NCBI GenBank assembly: GCA_963751355.1
Contig: CAVVVS010000115.1
Coordinates: forward strand, 4,927-68,926
Length of the DNA: 64,000 bases
Source of the DNA: CAVVVS01 sp963751355
GTDB lineage: Bacteria > Bacteroidota > Ignavibacteria > Ignavibacteriales > Ignavibacteriaceae
Direction of reading: 5' to 3'
Of this stretch, positions 57,568-64,000 are shown one piece after another. How positions within the stretch are numbered: the stretch's first letter is position 1; every line of letters begins with the position of its first letter. The notes under the pieces are model-generated. The model did not search any database and was not told where the DNA came from. It worked only from the letters and a program-made list of their open reading frames with translations. The translations under genes and the position numbers were made by a program.

Positions 57568-58449
57568 AAATACACCGCTATTTATCCGTAATAATAGTTA
57601 AGCATCTTTTTAAAAGCTCAAGAATTAAATCTTGAGTTTTTCCCAGCTAAAATTTTTAACGTGTTTTCATGTTTTAACAAATTCTAAAAGTCGAAGTATG
57701 TCTCAGCTTCTGAAATTTGATACCACATTTTTCCCGCTAAACAAAAATAATCTTTCCTTAAAATTATTTTTATCTTTCCCCTCTTTTAAAGAAAATGATT
57801 TTGTTCACCAATTTTATTAAACGCGCCTTTGAACTTCAATTCACTTCCTTGTATCTACTTAGGATTGTGTCCTGCAATAATTTTCATTATAAAATTTTAA
57901 TTTGTGATTCAAATCCAAGCGTTTTATTATTAGACGAACTGATATATCAATTGGTTCTAATGAAATCGATAAATCCCAATATGGTTATTTGAATAAATGT
58001 TAGGAAGGGAATATTAAAAGTGATTTGGATATAAACATCAATTTTTGTGAAACAAAAATATTTCACTAACTCAAGTAAAGCTCTGCCAATGATATTGAGA
58101 TTGTGTAAATAGTGTCATACGGAACTAGATTCTTCATAGGAATCATTCGGATATCAACTCTGAATTACTTTAAAGGAAGTTTCCGAACCTTCATAAGGAA
58201 TATTGATCGTATAAAAAGTAAATAAATTTTGCAGCCGCAGCATTCTGTCTCTAAGCATGTGACGTTTTCATAATACAAATGTTGTAACAATGTAACTCTT
58301 TTTTTATAATCTGGTATCCTCCTTATATCAGATTAAGTACATCTAAGAAATGAGTTTCTCAATGTTGCGGGAAAATACTCTTCACAAGGTTTGCAATAAT
58401 ACAAAATAAATTTTTAAACCTATCGGATAATGCGTGTTCATTAATTTGT
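57568..58449. other. 880-bp region without a supported gene
   Basis: Between the divergent/convergent neighbours there are only short frames (57632-57820, 57795-57992) with no ribosome site and no family motif that I trust. A 7-bp hairpin with a T5 tail (57617-57641, stem CTCAAGA) lies near the start of the GT9 gene. The region may be decayed coding DNA or a long leader. Confidence 0.45.
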
Positions 58450-59903
58450 TTAGGCAGCATCTTCTTCAACAATGTTCTCAGCCATTAGCATTTTGTGAAC
58501 AGCTGAGGCACATTTTCTTCCTTCGGCAATTGCCCAAACTATTAGAGACTGCCCTCTCCTCATATCGCCGCAGGCAAATACTTTATTAAGTGTTGTTGTA
58601 TGTGCATCATCGTGATCACCGAATTCCGCTTTTACATTTCCGCGTTTATCCAATTCCATACCGAGTTCATTAAGTTCTTTCAATAATCCTTCCTGCACAG
58701 GATGGACAAAACCGGCAGCAATTAGCACGAGGTCTGCAGGCAGTTCAAAGTCTGTCCCGGGAACATCTATAAGTCTACCGTTTTCAAATATTACTTCGCA
58801 GCATTTTAAAGCTGTTATTTCTCCTTTATCATTCCCGATAAATTCCTTGGTATTTATGCTCCATCTTCTTTCAACACCTTCCTCGTGACTTGAAGAAGTA
58901 CGCAGCACCAAAGGATAATAAGGCCACGGTGTAGTTTCCGCTCTTTCAGCAGGAGGTTTAGGCATAATTTCGAGCTGCGTAACTGATTCAGCATCCTGCC
59001 TGTTTGATGTACCCACACAATCCGAGCCTGTATCTCCACCGCCAAGTATAATTACATTTTTCCCTTTTGCAGTAATCTGATTTTGAATAGTCTGCCCTGC
59101 ATTTACTTTATTCTGCTGAGGAAGGAATTCCATTGCAAAATGAATTCCTTTCAAGTTTCTGCCGGGCATCGGAATGTCCCTAGGCTTTTCAGAACCGCCT
59201 GCTAATATTAATGCATCATAATTATCAATTAATTCTTTACCGGAAATATCCACACCTACATTAACACCGGTTCTGAATTCAACACCTTCGATTGCCATTT
59301 GTTCAATTCTTCTGTCAATGATCCATTTTTCAAGTTTGAAATCGGGGATACCAAAGCGTAAAAGTCCGCCAACTTTTTCGTTTTTTTCGAATACGGTAAC
59401 GGAATGACCTGCCCGAACTAATTGCTGCGCTGCTGCTAAACCTGCCGGACCGGATCCGACGATTGCTACTTTTTTTCCGGTAAGGACATAAGGCATCCTG
59501 GGCTTCACCCAATTCTCTTCCCATCCTTTATCAATTATAGTTCGCTCAATGGATTTTATGGTCACGGGTTCCTCATTTATGCCGAGAGTGCAAGCACTTT
59601 CACATGGCGCCGGACAAAGTCTTCCGGTAAACTCGGGAAAATTATTTGTGGAGTGAAGATTATCAAGTGCCTCTTTCCAATGCCCCCGATATATAAAATC
59701 GTTCCATTCGGGAATGTAATTTTGAACCGGGCATCCAGTATCACCGTGACAAAACGGAATGCCGCAGTCCATGCACCTAGCACCTTGAATTTTAGCATCT
59801 TCCGAAGAAAAACGTTTTTCGAATTCCTTAAAATGTTTTACTCTTTCCTGCGGAGCATCTTTTTTTAACGATGCTCTTTTATATTCTTTTAAAGCCTGTC
59901 GGT

Positions 59904-59911
<8 letters not shown>
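58450..59911 (-). CDS. gltD: Glutamate synthase small subunit GltD, with an N-terminal frameshift
   Basis: The small subunit takes electrons from NAD(P)H through FAD to GltB. From ATG at 59911 the start reads MGKPTGFK, then one extra A in an A4 run (59887-59890 as T on the plus strand) breaks the frame; the rest resumes as EYKRASLKKDAPQERVKHF and continues to the end. Corrected length is about 486. Two iron-sulfur Cys sets (CMDCGIPFCHGDTGC, LCPAPCESAC), the FAD motif VGSGPAGLAAA and the NAD(P)H motif ILGGGDTGSDC are intact. The start overlaps the gltB stop by 8 bp. Confidence 0.92.

Positions 59912-64000
<4,089 letters not shown>

Noticed and set aside
57617..57641. 7-bp hairpin with T tail on the plus strand
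   Set aside because: No plus-strand gene ends nearby, so it has no transcript to terminate.
57632..57992. Two short overlapping frames downstream of the GT9 gene's upstream side
   Set aside because: Short, overlapping, without ribosome sites; the response-regulator-like stretch is too brief to support a call.

Overview
The window reads as chromosome of an AT-rich member of the Ignavibacteria (Bacteroidota/Chlorobi side). Type IX secretion (T9SS) C-terminal sorting domains of the NPFNPST type occur on several exported proteins, and menaquinone is made by the classical men route. A TPR lipoprotein - DUF4292 lipoprotein - EnvC-like operon, common in Bacteroidota, is also present. I see no rRNA, tRNA, CRISPR array, prophage or intact insertion sequence. 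The phylum call is inference from protein style.

Layout. 0.2-8.8 kb: a VWA lipoprotein, an RlmI-like rRNA methyltransferase, a secreted metallophosphoesterase fused to a PQQ-type propeller, a 1015-residue T9SS cargo protein and a HAD phosphatase. 8.8-15.8 kb, minus strand: a phosphate-starvation locus (pstS-pstC-pstA-pstB-phoU, a porin and a second pstS). Its three leader regions carry TGTTAA-like direct repeats at 11-bp spacing, read here as a Pho box. 16.2-17.6 kb: an outer-membrane barrel protein.

17.8-32.3 kb, minus strand: one long overlapping gene series for surface polysaccharide (flippase, UDP-galactopyranose mutase, two family-2 glycosyltransferases, a decayed family-4 glycosyltransferase, a methyltransferase, a family-4 glycosyltransferase and a WecG/TagA-type transferase). 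It runs with overlaps into a giant C25 (gingipain/PorU-like) peptidase and a small protein that is little more than a T9SS sorting module. That linkage of glycan synthesis to a possible T9SS sortase is the most interesting arrangement in the window.

32.4-42.9 kb: the TPR/DUF4292/EnvC operon, an ATP-grasp protein, small envelope proteins, two Tyr/Asn/Arg-rich lipoproteins ahead of a FadL-type outer-membrane protein, and a TonB-like protein. 43.1-44.2 kb: a decayed hicA toxin gene abuts rsgA, whose OB-fold N-terminus is open but has no ordinary start codon. 44.7-53.4 kb: a menaquinone operon, menF-D-H-B-A-C-E, with a convergent hotdog thioesterase. 54-57.6 kb: an AhpC-type peroxiredoxin with an AhpD-like partner, a LysE-family exporter and a family-9 glycosyltransferase. 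58.4-64 kb: glutamate synthase gltB (running off the right edge) and gltD.

Single-base frameshifts break three otherwise well-conserved genes (a family-2 glycosyltransferase, gltB, gltD), at or beside short homopolymers in at least two of them. Sequencing error is as likely as real mutation there. The family-4 glycosyltransferase and hicA carry several lesions, including point stops, and look truly decayed.
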